A stretch of DNA of 6,120 nt from Thermoplasmata archaeon (GTDB lineage: Archaea > Thermoplasmatota > Thermoplasmata > Thermoplasmatales > Thermoplasmataceae), in contig JAJYYD010000107.1 in NCBI GenBank assembly GCA_021801305.1, positions 1-6,120 of the forward strand, read 5' to 3'. Positions within the stretch are counted from its first letter, which is position 1. Every line of letters begins with the position of its first letter. The position numbers were made by a program, and so were the translations under genes. Under the pieces are notes generated by a model that saw nothing but the letters and a program-made list of their open reading frames with translations, did not search any database and had not been told where the DNA came from. This document shows positions 5,395-6,120 of this stretch, piece by piece.

Positions 5395-6120
5395 TCATAT
5401 GAACATCTTTGGTATGTCGTACTTTGAGTTCACTATAATCGCCCTGGGTTCATCTCCCTCCCTTAGCCACTTAAGGTTACCCATATCCGGGTCTGCAATT
5501 TCCACGGGTATGTGAAAAGCTTCAACCAGTCTGGGAAGGTCCATTTCCGGCCTCAGGAAATCCCTGTCCTTCATGCCCCCGTAATAACTGCCTGAAAAGC
5601 TTCTCAGTATCATGTAGCCCCCATTGTTCAGGATTATAATCCTGACAGGCAGATTGTACTTTCTTATGGTCCATAAAGTCTGGATTGTGTACATCAGTGA
5701 ACCGTCACCTACAACGCATAACACTTTTTTTCCGGTTGTGGCAATGCCGGCTGCTGCAGGGAGAGCCCATCCCAGCTGGCCGGTCTTGGCTGTGAAATAT
5801 GATTCCGGCCTGTATCCAACCACTGCCCTGAGAATCTGCGATGCAGATATTGATTCATCCACAATTGTATAATCTGAAAAATTCCTGCGTATTTCAGACA
5901 TTACAAAGAGGGGTTCAAGCCGCTTTCTGGCAAGCGCAATTGAGGACCTGAGGGAATAGTCTGCCGTTTTAGAGAAATTGCCTTTCTTATGGATATGTTT
6001 CACGATCTCGCTGAGGAATAATCTTGGATTCATGTTATAGCCGGTTCCTATTTTTCCTGAAATATCGGTACCGACCAATATGATTTTCTTTCCCTGCAGA
6101 AGCGGGGATGGGGTATAGGG
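5395..6120 (-). CDS. Thiamine diphosphate-dependent decarboxylase/lyase, benzoylformate decarboxylase-like, C-terminal part
   Basis: The minus-strand frame is open from the right edge to a TGA at 5395-5397, giving the last 241 residues of a protein probably 530-570 long. A TTG at 6078 could be mistaken for the start, but conserved-looking sequence (LLQGKKIILVGTD, partial residues 7-19) reads straight through it from upstream. That stretch is the end of the central domain. The C-terminal domain carries the ThDP/Mg motif: GDGS at partial residues 138-141, then NN at 165-166, with exactly 24 residues between GDG and NN. IVDESISAS and GQLGWALPAAAG, with TLWTIRKYNLPV between GDGS and NN, resemble benzoylformate decarboxylase and related 2-oxoacid decarboxylases more than acetolactate synthase. 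The glutamate that activates ThDP lies in the missing N-terminal domain. Such enzymes turn 2-oxoacids into aldehydes; 2-hydroxyacyl-CoA lyase or another carboligase remains possible. It is convergent with the aldehyde dehydrogenase gene, 31 bases apart. Confidence 0.9.
   Translation of the reverse strand, partial: PYTPSPLLQGKKIILVGTDISGKIGTGYNMNPRLFLSEIVKHIHKKGNFSKTADYSLRSSIALARKRLEPLFVMSEIRRNFSDYTIVDESISASQILRAVVGYRPESYFTAKTGQLGWALPAAAGIATTGKKVLCVVGDGSLMYTIQTLWTIRKYNLPVRIIILNNGGYMILRSFSGSYYGGMKDRDFLRPEMDLPRLVEAFHIPVEIADPDMGNLKWLREGDEPRAIIVNSKYDIPKMFI

Overview
The codon choices (AGG/AGA arginine and ATA isoleucine dominate), the TATA-like boxes about 22-30 bases before start codons, the lack of Shine-Dalgarno sites at first genes and the T-tract after an operon all point to an archaeon with largely leaderless transcripts. 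A thiolase-fold/DUF35 pair fits this too. A member of the Thermoplasmata is my best guess; it comes from style and gene content, not from a marker gene.

Layout, left to right. (1) An extended-SDR, NAD-dependent epimerase/dehydratase-like gene on the minus strand, starting at 751 and running off the left edge. (2) An 87-base divergent intergenic region with a TATA-like box for each direction. (3) A plus-strand two-gene operon: a thiolase-fold protein (839-2110) overlapping by 4 bases a zinc-ribbon/OB-fold DUF35 protein (2107-2607), followed by a T-rich terminator-like tract. (4) A stand-alone peptidase family M19 (membrane dipeptidase-type) gene, best started at 2756. (5) An NAD(P)-dependent aldehyde dehydrogenase, best started at 3861. 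(6) Convergent to it, only 31 bases away, the C-terminal part of a thiamine diphosphate-dependent decarboxylase/lyase of the benzoylformate decarboxylase type, running off the right edge. All six genes look intact within the window. There are no RNA genes, CRISPR arrays, mobile elements or gene-free stretches over 300 bases.

The most interesting signal is in the thiolase-fold protein. The position that carries the nucleophilic cysteine in thiolases is glycine (Gly92), the C-terminal catalytic cysteine is also missing, and the HDxF motif reads HDAY, while the CoA-site GHPxGATG motif is kept. Together with an overlapping DUF35 partner, this resembles the cysteine-less retro-aldolases (Ltp2-DUF35 type) more than a true acyl-CoA thiolase. 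With an aldehyde dehydrogenase and a 2-oxoacid decarboxylase-like enzyme nearby, the window could encode a small carbon-chain-cleaving catabolic set in which aldehydes released by C-C cleavage are oxidised. That link is inference from proximity; the genes are not in one operon.
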